Positions 53,728 through 61,987 of a stretch of 64,000 nt of DNA are shown here, piece by piece. Both the position numbers and the translations under genes were made by a program. The notes below the pieces were generated by a model. That model searched no databases, was not told the DNA's origin, and saw nothing but the letters and a program-made list of their open reading frames with translations. Position 1 is the stretch's first letter. The number at the start of each line of letters is the position of its first letter. Source of the stretch: Paracoccaceae bacterium (GTDB lineage Bacteria > Pseudomonadota > Alphaproteobacteria > Rhodobacterales > Rhodobacteraceae); NCBI GenBank assembly GCA_019429405.1, contig JAHYIZ010000004.1, positions 56,379 to 120,378 of the forward strand. Reading direction: 5' to 3'.

Positions 53728-55305
53728 TTATTGCACCGTAACCCAGCGCAACATGAAGAAGTTGTCGGGGCGTTGCGTCACGGTGACACTCTCTTTCATC
53801 GCCCAGATCAGCGGCTCGGTGTAAAGCGGCACATAGGCCGCCTCATCCTTCAGGATCGCCGCCACCTCGTCAAGCATCGCCTGCCGTTTGGCCAGATCGA
53901 CCTCGCTCTGGATCAGCGGCAGCAACGCGTCGATGCGCGCGTTGGAATAGCCGCCGAAGTTCCATGTGCCCAGCGCCCCGTCGGGGGTTGCTGCAAGGAA
54001 GCGGATCGGGTGTTCGGCGTCAAACGTGCCCGGCGACCAGCCCAGCAGATACATGTCGTAGTTGCCGGCCCTGAGTTCGTCGAAATAGCCGCGCACGGGC
54101 ATTGCGGTAAGCTTGGCGTTCAGCCCGACCTTGGCGAGCATCGACGCGGCGGCACGGCACACCGCCTCGTCGTTGATGTAGCGGTCGTTGGGGCACATCA
54201 GCCCGAACGAAAAGCCGTCTGCGTAGCCTGCCTCGGCAAGCGCCGCGCGTGCCGCGGCTTCGTCGAAGGCTGGCCGTGAGGTGTCGGCCTCAGAATAGCC
54301 CGAAAGCCCGGCGGGCAGCAGCTGATCGGCGGGCACCGCCTTGCCGCGCATCACCACGCGGTTGATGGTATCGACGTCGAGCGCCTGCGCTACGGCAGCG
54401 CGCACCCGCGCATCCTGGAACGGGTTCTTGCCGGTGGTTTCGTCAGAATAGGAAAGCGCGTCCTTGTTGTGCCCGAAACCGAAGAAGATGACGCGGGTTT
54501 CCAGCCCCGAAAGCACCTTGAACCCGGCGCGACCTTCAACCTGCTCGGCGTCCTGCAACGGGATCGGCGAGATGAAGTCGATCTCGCCGGAAAGCAGCGC
54601 GGCCAACCCGGTTGCGGCGTTGCCGATGGGGGTAAAGGTCGCCTCGGTCACATTGTCTTCGCGCGTGTCCCACCAGTCGGTGTTGGGCGCAAGCCGGGTT
54701 TCGATGCCAGGGTCGCGCTTGGCCAGCTTGAACGGGCCGGTGCCGTTGGTGTTGCGGGTGGCGAAGTTTTCGACATCGCGCGAGGGCGCCTCGGCGCCGT
54801 TCGCCATGGCCCAGCCACGGTCAAGGATCAGAAAGTTGGCGATGCTGTCCGGAAACAGCGGGTTTGGCGCCTTGGTGATGAAATCAATGGTGAAGTCATC
54901 AACGACCCGCACCGAAGCGACGGGCGCAAACCACGACCGCACGTCGGATGCCTCTGACGATGCGCGCTCATAGGAAAAGAGCACATCATCGGCGGTGAAA
55001 TCGGCGCCATCCTGATATTTCACACCCTCGCGCAGATGAAAGCGCCAGCCGGTCTCCCCTCCGGTCAGCGGCTCCCATGAGGTGGCGAGCGACGGCTCAA
55101 TCGCCATGTCGCGGCCACGGCGCACGAGGCCTTCATAGATGTTGTTCAGAAACGAGGTCACCGGGGCGGCGTTCACCGCGTGCGGGTCCATCGTCTGCGG
55201 GTCGGTAGTGGCGGCCCAGCGGAAAGTCGCGGCCTCGGCGGCAAGTGCCGTCGATAGCAAAAGCGCGGCTGACAGCGTCAGCCGCCTCAACGAATGTTTC
55301 GTCAT
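53728..55305 (-). CDS. Periplasmic solute-binding protein, family 5 (DppA/OppA type)
   Basis: 525-residue exported binding protein. The signal peptide (about 1-25, ending AAEAA) is followed by the family-5 start FRWAATTDPQTMDPHAVN and the GLVRRG ... LATSWEPLTGG segment. The SBP_bac_5 signature lies in GVKYQDGADFTADDVLFSYERA. The ligand could be a peptide, nickel, opine or glutathione; it cannot be chosen from the sequence. It is the first gene of the importer operon. Confidence 0.92.
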   Translation of the reverse strand: MTKHSLRRLTLSAALLLSTALAAEAATFRWAATTDPQTMDPHAVNAAPVTSFLNNIYEGLVRRGRDMAIEPSLATSWEPLTGGETGWRFHLREGVKYQDGADFTADDVLFSYERASSEASDVRSWFAPVASVRVVDDFTIDFITKAPNPLFPDSIANFLILDRGWAMANGAEAPSRDVENFATRNTNGTGPFKLAKRDPGIETRLAPNTDWWDTREDNVTEATFTPIGNAATGLAALLSGEIDFISPIPLQDAEQVEGRAGFKVLSGLETRVIFFGFGHNKDALSYSDETTGKNPFQDARVRAAVAQALDVDTINRVVMRGKAVPADQLLPAGLSGYSEADTSRPAFDEAAARAALAEAGYADGFSFGLMCPNDRYINDEAVCRAAASMLAKVGLNAKLTAMPVRGYFDELRAGNYDMYLLGWSPGTFDAEHPIRFLAATPDGALGTWNFGGYSNARIDALLPLIQSEVDLAKRQAMLDEVAAILKDEAAYVPLYTEPLIWAMKESVTVTQRPDNFFMLRWVTVQ

Positions 55306-55501
55306 CTTGTGGTGTTCCCTGTATTCAGACTCCCAGATTGCAGAATGCCCATTCTTGCGGCGCAGTCAAACAGATTGCAGTGCCCGCGATAGCGCAAACG
55401 CAGATTTGAAAGCCACGGCCCAAAATGGGCCTCTCTGGCAGGAGCCTGCTACTGGCGAAGCCCCGAGGCCGGAAAGTTTTCTCTCCGGCCCGATTGCATC
55501 G

Positions 55502-56668
55502 CTAGTGGCAGTAGTTGTTTGAGGCGGCCATGGCGGGGCTGCCCGGCGCGCTGGGGGTGCCCGTGATGATATGGCCGATCTTCTTGTTGTAGACGTCGAT
55601 CAGCGCCAGCTTGCCGGTGCCACCGAGCGGCACATAGAGCTTCTTGCCGTCTTCATCGGCCACGGCCTGCCCCGGCAGCCCGTCAAGCGCCACCTCGCCC
55701 GCCAGTTCCAGCGTTTGCAGATCTATGATCACCGCCTTTTTCTCGTCGCGGCTGATGACATAGGCGAGGGTTTCGAAAAACCCGGTGGCAATCGAGGTGA
55801 CTTCGCCGACGCCGGGCAGCGTGGCCTCGACCTCGAACATTTCTGTAGAGATCAGCGAGATGGTGCGCGAGCCAGTGTTCGCGACCAGCATGAACTGGCC
55901 ATCGGCGGTGCCGTAGGCGCGCGAGGGTGCCGTGCCAAGCGTCAGGGTTTTGGTCACGGTCCAGTCGCGAAAGCTGATGACATACCCCTTGCCGCCAAGC
56001 GCATCGGTAACAAAGCCGCGCCGCCCGTCGGGGGTGCGGGTCAGTGCCGAAAGGTCGGCCGCGCCGGGCATCGCGCCCGCTTCGCGCAGCGAGAGCGGCG
56101 GCAGGGTCTCGCCGTTGCGCGCGTTGATCATCTTGATCTCGGCTTCGGCATCGTCGATCACGAACAGAACCACGCCATCGGCGTCAAAGGTCATTTTCGC
56201 GGGTGCATTCAGCCCGTCGATCACCGCGTTCAGCGTGCCATCGATGAAGTTGATCAGCCCGATCGTGCCGCCCTCGGTGTCTGCCACCGCAAGGCGTAGA
56301 CCATCGGGCGAGAGCACCATCACATCGGGTGTCATCGGCAAGCGGAAGTTGGCCTCGACCGTGCGGGTTGGCAGATCGATGATTGCCACCAGCCGCTCGG
56401 CGCGGTTCGAGGCGATCAACCGCATAATCGCGCGCGACACCAGCACCTGATCGGCCACGAACGGCAATTCGAGCGTGCCTGCCAGTGTGTCTTTCTTGGC
56501 GTCAATGACCGCGACCTCGGGGGCGCCATGGTTTGCGATGAACACATAGCCATCAATCGCGCCAAAAACGGCATCGCCGGGCGTTTGCCAGAAATACCGA
56601 TAGCCGCCCCAGGCTGCTGCCGCCAGCACCGCCAACGCCACCACAACCATCGCCAGTTTGCTGCGCAT
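55502..56668 (-). CDS. Membrane-anchored YncE-like beta-propeller protein
   Basis: 388-residue protein: an N-terminal membrane anchor or signal (MVVVALAVLAAAAWGGYRYFW), then repeated beta-propeller blades. Blade-like repeats include YVFIANHGAPEVAVIDAKKD, MVLSPDGLRLAVADTEGG, FMLVANTGSRTISLIST and LYVPLGGTGKLALIDVYNKK. The C-terminus ends NNYCH, a Cys-His pair that could bind metal. It is divergent from the four-propeller array across the shared control region, so it is likely co-regulated with it. Exact activity is unknown. Confidence 0.8.
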   Translation of the reverse strand: MRSKLAMVVVALAVLAAAAWGGYRYFWQTPGDAVFGAIDGYVFIANHGAPEVAVIDAKKDTLAGTLELPFVADQVLVSRAIMRLIASNRAERLVAIIDLPTRTVEANFRLPMTPDVMVLSPDGLRLAVADTEGGTIGLINFIDGTLNAVIDGLNAPAKMTFDADGVVLFVIDDAEAEIKMINARNGETLPPLSLREAGAMPGAADLSALTRTPDGRRGFVTDALGGKGYVISFRDWTVTKTLTLGTAPSRAYGTADGQFMLVANTGSRTISLISTEMFEVEATLPGVGEVTSIATGFFETLAYVISRDEKKAVIIDLQTLELAGEVALDGLPGQAVADEDGKKLYVPLGGTGKLALIDVYNKKIGHIITGTPSAPGSPAMAASNNYCH

Positions 56669-56822
56669 CCTATTGCCCCTTTGATCTTCAAACGCGTGAA
56701 AAGCCATCGGCTCTGCGTATCTGCCGACCCATACTTGCCCCGGCGTGATCGTGCAACCGGTGCGGCGTGTGGGTGCGGCGCCGGAATTGCTGCGGCGCGT
56801 GGTCGCAGCAATTCGGTATTGC

Positions 56823-56946
56823 ACGGTATACCGTAATGTCGGGCAAATGAAATTTGGCCGCAATCACGCCCGGTGGAAATGCAACTAACTGATAATAAAC
56901 AGTTATAAGTCAGTATACGTTCATATACATGTATTGCAGGCTGTAA
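56823..56946. promoter_or_regulatory. Palindrome cluster in the divergent control region
   Basis: The 408-bp gap 56669-57076 is markedly AT-rich from about 56880. It holds the perfect 12-bp palindrome ACGGTATACCGT (56823-56834). Around 56913-56937 lie GTATA-N6-TATAC (an inverted repeat) and the overlapping palindrome ATACATGTAT. GGTATACC-type palindromes are typical operators of GntR/FCD regulators. The assignment to a regulator is inference. Confidence 0.55.
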
Positions 56947-57001
56947 TTTTGGTATTCGCGCCGAATTCCGGGGCCTGCAAATCGATTCCGCCCAAAACTA
57001 C

Positions 57002-57015
57002 TTGATCTGGATCAA
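57002..57015 (+). promoter_or_regulatory. FNR/FnrL-type box upstream of the propeller array
   Basis: TTGAT-CTGG-ATCAA, an exact match to the FNR/FnrL/ANR consensus TTGAT-N4-ATCAA, centred 68 bases upstream of the first ATG of the array. A possible -10 element (TAGTTT, 57038-57043) lies at a spacing suited to class II activation. It points to control by low oxygen, probably through FnrL. Confidence 0.8.
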
Positions 57016-57076
57016 ACGGATCACGTTTGCTTGAGCCTAGTTTGCGCCCGTCGAATACTGACGAGAGGATCAATCA

Positions 57077-58552
57077 ATGAAAAGTATCAAATCTGGCCAT
57101 TTGGCCGGGGTAGTAGCGTTTGCGCTGACGACATCGTTCGCGGGCGCAGCCTGGTCGCAGGCGGCACCGGTTGCCATGGAAAACGTGCCGATTTCGGACA
57201 TTCCCTATGAGCAGATCACCTCGTTCGAGCAGATCCGCCTCAACTGGGTGCGCCGCGCGCAGGAAGGCCCGATCAAGCGCGACTATGACGTGCAAGTGGT
57301 CAAGGAGTTTCCGGCGGCCGAGCCGATCTTCAAGCCCGAACCGGGCGGCGTCTACATTTACGAAAATACCGGTCGCGGCGGGCACCCTGACCGCGCCCCC
57401 GAAGAAAAGACCACCAGCAAGTCGAACCGGATCATCGTGCTTGATGCCAAGACGCGTGAGGTGGTCGCGTGGAACGAATTTGCGCCCGAACTGGCCGGCT
57501 CGATTCACACAACCGCGCTGTCGCCCGATGGCAAGAACGTTTATTCGACGGGCCCGGTGATCACGGCCGACAGCTCCAAAGAGGCCACCGGACTTGACCT
57601 GCTGGCACTGACCGGCACCGTGATCAAGGCCGACGCGCTGTCGCTTGCGCCGACCAAAGTTCTCAACGTCGGCGGTCGTCTGCACCACGCTTTTGTGTGG
57701 AAAGACGAATACATGATCATGGACACCTTCTCACGCGAGGCCGGTGGGCTTGATGTGTTCGTGTTCGACCCCAAGACCGACGCCATCATCGGCGGCGTGC
57801 GCGACGAAGAACTGGGCGGGGCGACCTATACCTCGTACCTCGATCCGGCGCATGAATACCTCTACATCCTGATGGAGCCGACCGGCTACACCAACAACCC
57901 GATGACCGAGGGTTACCTTGCCGCGGGCCAGATGCGCACGGGTGCGCTGCGCTGGGCCAAGCCGTTCTGGGTGGCCAAGCTGCGGCTCTCTGACTGGACC
58001 GTGGTGCAGGAATACCCCTACCCCGGCTACCGTTCCGACTGGCTGCAATTCAGCCCCGACGGCAAGTTCTTCTATGTCAACGGCTCGGGTGACGACAAGG
58101 TCATCAAGATCAACGTCGAAACCGGCGAAGTGGTCTGGAGCCAGGCTACCGGCCCAGGCCCCTATGGCATCGAAGTGAACGGCGACGGCAGCCAGGTCTG
58201 GGTCGCCGACAAGGGCGAGACCGCCAGCATGTTTGGCCGCACCATCACGGTGATCAACGCCGAAACCGGCAAGCACATCTCGACCCTGCCTTCGGCCTAT
58301 ATGATCGACCACATCGTTCTTTCGCCCAACGGCAAGGAAATGTGGGCGACCTCGAACGGCGAAGGCAAGCTTTGGGTTTACGATTCGGACAACCGCAAAC
58401 TGCTGGACATTATCAACATGCCCGGCTTCGGCGATGCCCACGGCCTGGTCTTTGTGGCCTATGACGACAAAGGCGTAGGCCGTGTTGTCGCTGACCAGGG
58501 CGATTTCCACGGCGGCGTAGACCCGCGCAACGGCAAACCGTTGAACTACTGA
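57077..58552 (+). CDS. Secreted beta-propeller oxidoreductase-like protein, copy A
   Basis: 491-residue exported protein: signal peptide (1-28, ending AWSQ), then a seven-bladed YVTN/nitrous-oxide-reductase-like propeller. Invariant among the four copies are the His pair in GGRLHHAF (203-204, first His conserved), Asp321 in RSDWLQF, His412 in IDHIVLSP, His455 in GDAHGLVFVAY and His478 in DQGDFHGGVDPRNG. Lys115 and His144 (SIHTT) are shared with copies B and D. Widely spaced His residues converging on a propeller axis suggest a copper or other metal site. It is the first gene after the FNR box; a GAGAGGATCA ribosome binding site precedes ATG 57077. Thiocyanate dehydrogenase-like function is a hypothesis. 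Confidence 0.8.
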   Translation: MKSIKSGHLAGVVAFALTTSFAGAAWSQAAPVAMENVPISDIPYEQITSFEQIRLNWVRRAQEGPIKRDYDVQVVKEFPAAEPIFKPEPGGVYIYENTGRGGHPDRAPEEKTTSKSNRIIVLDAKTREVVAWNEFAPELAGSIHTTALSPDGKNVYSTGPVITADSSKEATGLDLLALTGTVIKADALSLAPTKVLNVGGRLHHAFVWKDEYMIMDTFSREAGGLDVFVFDPKTDAIIGGVRDEELGGATYTSYLDPAHEYLYILMEPTGYTNNPMTEGYLAAGQMRTGALRWAKPFWVAKLRLSDWTVVQEYPYPGYRSDWLQFSPDGKFFYVNGSGDDKVIKINVETGEVVWSQATGPGPYGIEVNGDGSQVWVADKGETASMFGRTITVINAETGKHISTLPSAYMIDHIVLSPNGKEMWATSNGEGKLWVYDSDNRKLLDIINMPGFGDAHGLVFVAYDDKGVGRVVADQGDFHGGVDPRNGKPLNY

Positions 58553-58663
58553 TCGACCACGGGCGCGCCGGGGATCAGCACCCCCGGCGCGCCGCACACT
58601 TCCGCGCGGGCACACCCGCAAGGCGTGCCCGCGCACAACTCTGGAAGACTGAGAGAGGATCAC
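58553..58663. other. Spacer A-B with two GC hairpins
   Basis: Two inverted repeats: GGCGCGCCGGGG (58562-58573) with CCCCGGCGCGCC (58582-58593), and GCGCGGGCAC (58604-58613) with GTGCCCGCGC (58625-58634). Neither has a U-run, so they are more likely mRNA-stabilising or attenuating structures than full terminators. The B ribosome binding site follows. Confidence 0.55.
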
Positions 58664-60103
58664 ATGAAACCCAGATACACCCTTTGCGGCATCAGCGCGG
58701 TGGCGCTTGCCGCCTTTGCCTTGGCTGCACCTGTCTCGGCGCAGGCTCCGGCGATTTCGTCGCTGCCGATCACCGACATGCCTTATGAGCAGATCACTTC
58801 GTTCGAAGAGATTCGCCTGAACTGGGTCCGCCGCGCGCAGGAAGGCAGCCTCACACGCCACTTCACGCCGCATGTCATAAAGACCTGGGAACCGGCCGCG
58901 CCGCTGTTCACCCCCGAACCTGGCGGTGTCTATGTGTATGAAAACACCGGCACCAGCGGCCACGCCGACCGCCCGCCGGAAGAAAAGAACACCAACAAGT
59001 CAGGCCGCATCGTGGTGGTTGACGCCAAAACCTATCAGGTGGTCGCCAGCAATGAGCTCGACCGTGATCTGGCCGGCTCGGTGCACACCACCGGCGTGTC
59101 GCCGGATGGTTCGACCGTCTACATCCAAGGCCCGGCCGTAACCGATGGCGGCGATGGCCACGCTGACCCGTTGGCCCCGAACGGCACCGTGATTGCGGTT
59201 GATGCGCTGTCGCTGCAACCCAAGGCGCTGCTCAGCCTCGGCGGGCGGATGCACCACGCGCATATCGCGCAAGATAAATACATGCTGATCGACACCTTCA
59301 ACCGCGACGCCGACGGCCTCGACATTTTCCTGCTCGATCCGGCTACCAACGAGGTTATTGGTGGCGTTCGTGACGAGGAACTGGGCGGTGCCACCTATAC
59401 CTCCTACATCGACCCAACCGGCGAATACGTCTATGTTCTGATGGAACCCGATGAGTATAGCGCCTACGGCGCCGCGGGCCAGATGCGCACTGCCGATTTG
59501 CGCTGGATCCGCCCGCATTGGGTTTCCAAAATCCGGCTGTCAGATTGGACCGTCGTGCGCGAGTACCCCTACCCGGCCTACCGGTCCGACTGGCTGCAAT
59601 TCTCGGCTGATGGCAAGTTCTTCTATGTCAACGGCTCGGGCGACGACAAGGCTGTGAAGATCAACATAGAAACCGGCGAAGTGGTCTGGAGCCAGGCCAC
59701 CGGCCCCGGCCCCTATGGCATCGAAGTGAACGGCGACGGCACGCAGGTCTGGGTTGCCGACAAGGGCGAGGCGGTCAGCGGCTATGGCCGCACCATCACG
59801 GTGATCAACGCCGAAACCGGCAAGCACATCTCGACGCTGCCCTCGGCCTACAAGATCGACCATGTGATCCTGTCGCCGAACGGCAAGGAAATCTGGGCAA
59901 CGTCGAACGGCGAAGGCAAGCTCTGGGTCTATGATGGCGACACGCGCAAGATCCTGAGCATCATCGACCTGCCCGGCTGGGGCGATGCGCACGGCCTCGC
60001 CTTTGTGGCTTATGATGACAGTGGCGTAGCCCGGACGGTTGCCGATCAGGGCGACTTCCACTTTGGCATCGACCCGCGCAACGGCAAGCCGCTCGTCTAC
60101 TGA
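58664..60103 (+). CDS. Secreted beta-propeller oxidoreductase-like protein, copy B
   Basis: 479-residue paralog most similar to copy A. It has a signal peptide (ending PVSAQ), shared ENTG-type and PPEEKNTNKSGR segments, and conserved Lys112, His141 (SVHTT), GGRMHHAH, RSDWLQFSADG, IDHVILSP, GDAHGLAF and DQGDFHFGIDPRNG (Phe in place of one Gly). Long stretches are nearly identical to copy A at the DNA level, including 50 identical bases at 59786-59835 against 58235-58284, which implies recent duplication or gene conversion. ATG 58664 has the same GAGAGGATCAC ribosome binding site type as copies A and D. Confidence 0.8.
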   Translation: MKPRYTLCGISAVALAAFALAAPVSAQAPAISSLPITDMPYEQITSFEEIRLNWVRRAQEGSLTRHFTPHVIKTWEPAAPLFTPEPGGVYVYENTGTSGHADRPPEEKNTNKSGRIVVVDAKTYQVVASNELDRDLAGSVHTTGVSPDGSTVYIQGPAVTDGGDGHADPLAPNGTVIAVDALSLQPKALLSLGGRMHHAHIAQDKYMLIDTFNRDADGLDIFLLDPATNEVIGGVRDEELGGATYTSYIDPTGEYVYVLMEPDEYSAYGAAGQMRTADLRWIRPHWVSKIRLSDWTVVREYPYPAYRSDWLQFSADGKFFYVNGSGDDKAVKINIETGEVVWSQATGPGPYGIEVNGDGTQVWVADKGEAVSGYGRTITVINAETGKHISTLPSAYKIDHVILSPNGKEIWATSNGEGKLWVYDGDTRKILSIIDLPGWGDAHGLAFVAYDDSGVARTVADQGDFHFGIDPRNGKPLVY

Positions 60104-60341
60104 TCCTCCCGCGGCTTGTGGCTGCCCGGCGGAACTTCTGCCGGGCAGCGTACCACCAGACGCGAAATCAACTCTTGCCGTGCCGAGATTAAAATCCGCG
60201 CTGGAACACGCTTTTGGCCGGAATTACGGCATCGCAGCCATATATGGCATATCGTCGCAGACACCGCTTGCCGCGCCCGGCGGAGCACCATTCGTGGTAA
60301 AATGACTTGGTTTGATAATGATGACGAAGAGAGGCGACGCC
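60104..60341. other. Spacer B-C with hairpin and palindrome
   Basis: 238 bp without a gene. A perfect 10-bp hairpin GCTGCCCGGC / GCCGGGCAGC (60121-60149) lies soon after the B stop. A perfect palindrome CCATATATGG is at 60238-60247. The second half is less GC-rich and could hold a promoter for copy C; no FNR box is seen. Confidence 0.5.
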
Positions 60342-61745
60342 ATGAAAACTCTGTTGCAGAAAAGCCTGCTGTCTGCGGTTGTGTTTGCACTCTTGGGGGG
60401 CGTTGCCTTGGTTCCGCTGGTGGGAGGCGGTAGCGCAGGGGCACAGCCAATCGTTTCGGCCGCCACCGCCTTTGAAGGCGTGCGCGTGAACTGGGTGCGC
60501 CGCGCCGAGAATGGCCCGCTTGGGCAGGCGTTCGAGGTGCGCGTGCTCAGGGAATATGCGCCAGCCGCACCGGTTCTGGCCCCCAAGCCCGGCGATCTTT
60601 ACGTCTATGTCAACACCGGCGGCAGCGACACCTGCACGCTGAACCGCATTGATGTGCTCAACTCAAACGCCCATAGCCGCGTGAACGTGATCGACGCGCG
60701 CAGCCGTGCGCTGCTTGCCAGCGCCGAGTTGCACGACGCGATCGGGCCGCTGCAATCCACGGCGCTAAGCCCCGATGGCCGCTTTGCCTATGTTCCTGCG
60801 GAAAGCGAAGGCGCGGCGGTGCTGTTCAAGGTAGATGCGCTGTCGCTGCAACCGCTGAAAATGCTCGATATCGGCGGCGCCGTGCACCAAATGCAGGTCT
60901 GGCAGGACCGCTACCTGTTGATCGACACCATCGCCGCGCCGGGTGCTGCAGACGGCGAGGGGCACGCAGTCTTGCTGTTCGATCCTGAGACCGACACCAT
61001 TATTGGCGGCATCGGTGCGCGCGGAACAGGCGGCATGCCCTACGCCTCCTGGGCCGATCCTGCGCATGAGTTCATCTATGTTCTTATGGAAATCGCGTCT
61101 GACGCGACCAGCGCAGCGTTCCGTTCGGCGGGTGTGGCGGGGGCGATGCCCTATTGGGTGGCCAAGGTTGACCCAGCCGACTGGTCGGTGGTGGCAGAAT
61201 TCCCCTATCCCGGCTTGCGCAGCGACTGGATCCAGTTTGATGCCTCGGGCCACCATATGTATGTGAACGGCGCGGACGACGACAGCCTGTCGAAGCTCGA
61301 CCTCGTCAACGGCACGCTCGACTGGCGCGCCTTCACCGGTGTCGGTCCCGACGGGATTGAGCTTGACGCGACGGGCGACCTGGTCTGGATCGCGAACAAG
61401 GGCGAAAACTGGAAGTATCACGCCAGCCGCACCATCACGGTGGTGAACACTGGCACCGGCGCGCGCGTTGATACGGTGGTTGCCGACGGCAGCGGCATTG
61501 ACCACATCGTGCTTTCGCCCGACGGCACCGAAATCTGGGCGAGTGCAAGCGATAGTGGGGCGGTGGTCGTGCTTGACGCGACCACGCGCAAGAACCTCGC
61601 GCGTATTCCGATGCCCGGCTTTGGCGACCCGCACGGCGTGGTGTTCGTGGCGTACGGCGACGATGGCGCGGGCCGCGTGGTCGCGGATCAGGGTGATTTT
61701 CACGGCGGGGTAGACCCGCGCAATGGCAAGCCGCTTGTCAAATGA
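60342..61745 (+). CDS. Secreted beta-propeller protein, copy C (active-site residues altered)
   Basis: 467-residue paralog with signal peptide (ending SAGAQ). It shares with D the segments YWVAKVDPADWSVVAEFPYPG and RSDWIQFDA, and with all copies GGAVHQMQ (His182), IDHIVLSPDG, GDPHGVVFVAY and DQGDFHGGVDPRNG. Two positions shared by the other three copies are changed: the Lys of the NKxSR-type segment is Ala110 (SNAHSR), and the His of the HTS/HTT segment is Gln138 (GPLQST). It could be a non-catalytic or differently specialised partner. ATG 60342 follows GAAGAGAGGC. Confidence 0.8.
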   Translation: MKTLLQKSLLSAVVFALLGGVALVPLVGGGSAGAQPIVSAATAFEGVRVNWVRRAENGPLGQAFEVRVLREYAPAAPVLAPKPGDLYVYVNTGGSDTCTLNRIDVLNSNAHSRVNVIDARSRALLASAELHDAIGPLQSTALSPDGRFAYVPAESEGAAVLFKVDALSLQPLKMLDIGGAVHQMQVWQDRYLLIDTIAAPGAADGEGHAVLLFDPETDTIIGGIGARGTGGMPYASWADPAHEFIYVLMEIASDATSAAFRSAGVAGAMPYWVAKVDPADWSVVAEFPYPGLRSDWIQFDASGHHMYVNGADDDSLSKLDLVNGTLDWRAFTGVGPDGIELDATGDLVWIANKGENWKYHASRTITVVNTGTGARVDTVVADGSGIDHIVLSPDGTEIWASASDSGAVVVLDATTRKNLARIPMPGFGDPHGVVFVAYGDDGAGRVVADQGDFHGGVDPRNGKPLVK

Positions 61746-61987
61746 TCCTGCCGCCGCCGGTCCCACGCCCGGCGGCGTCACTTTCGGGCGTGGGGCAGGG
61801 TTAAATTTCAGGGCGCTTTTAGCATGGCGCCCCATTTGATTTTTAGTAATTTGAGATTTTGCCCAAAAATTAAATATAGAATGACTGGTCATATCGTCGC
61901 ACTTTTGGATTAGTGGTTCCTTTCCGGTCGATTTTAGTCGATAGAATCGCCATTGGCCTGCAATGGCCTGAAGGAGAGGATCACCCC
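61746..61987. other. Spacer C-D, AT-rich leader before copy D
   Basis: 242 bp without a gene. A GC hairpin (GCCGCCGG ... CCGGCGGC) follows the C stop. From about 61800 to 61910 the DNA is strikingly AT-rich for this genome (stretches such as TTTGATTTTTAGTAATTTGAG and AAAAATTAAATATAG), with an ATGAC-TG-GTCAT inverted repeat at 61880-61891. This looks like a separate promoter for copy D and the cytochrome. No FNR box was seen. Confidence 0.55.

Noticed and set aside
58562..58593. Rho-independent terminator between copies A and B
   Set aside because: The stem is strong but no U-run follows, and the array is likely to be read through at least in part.
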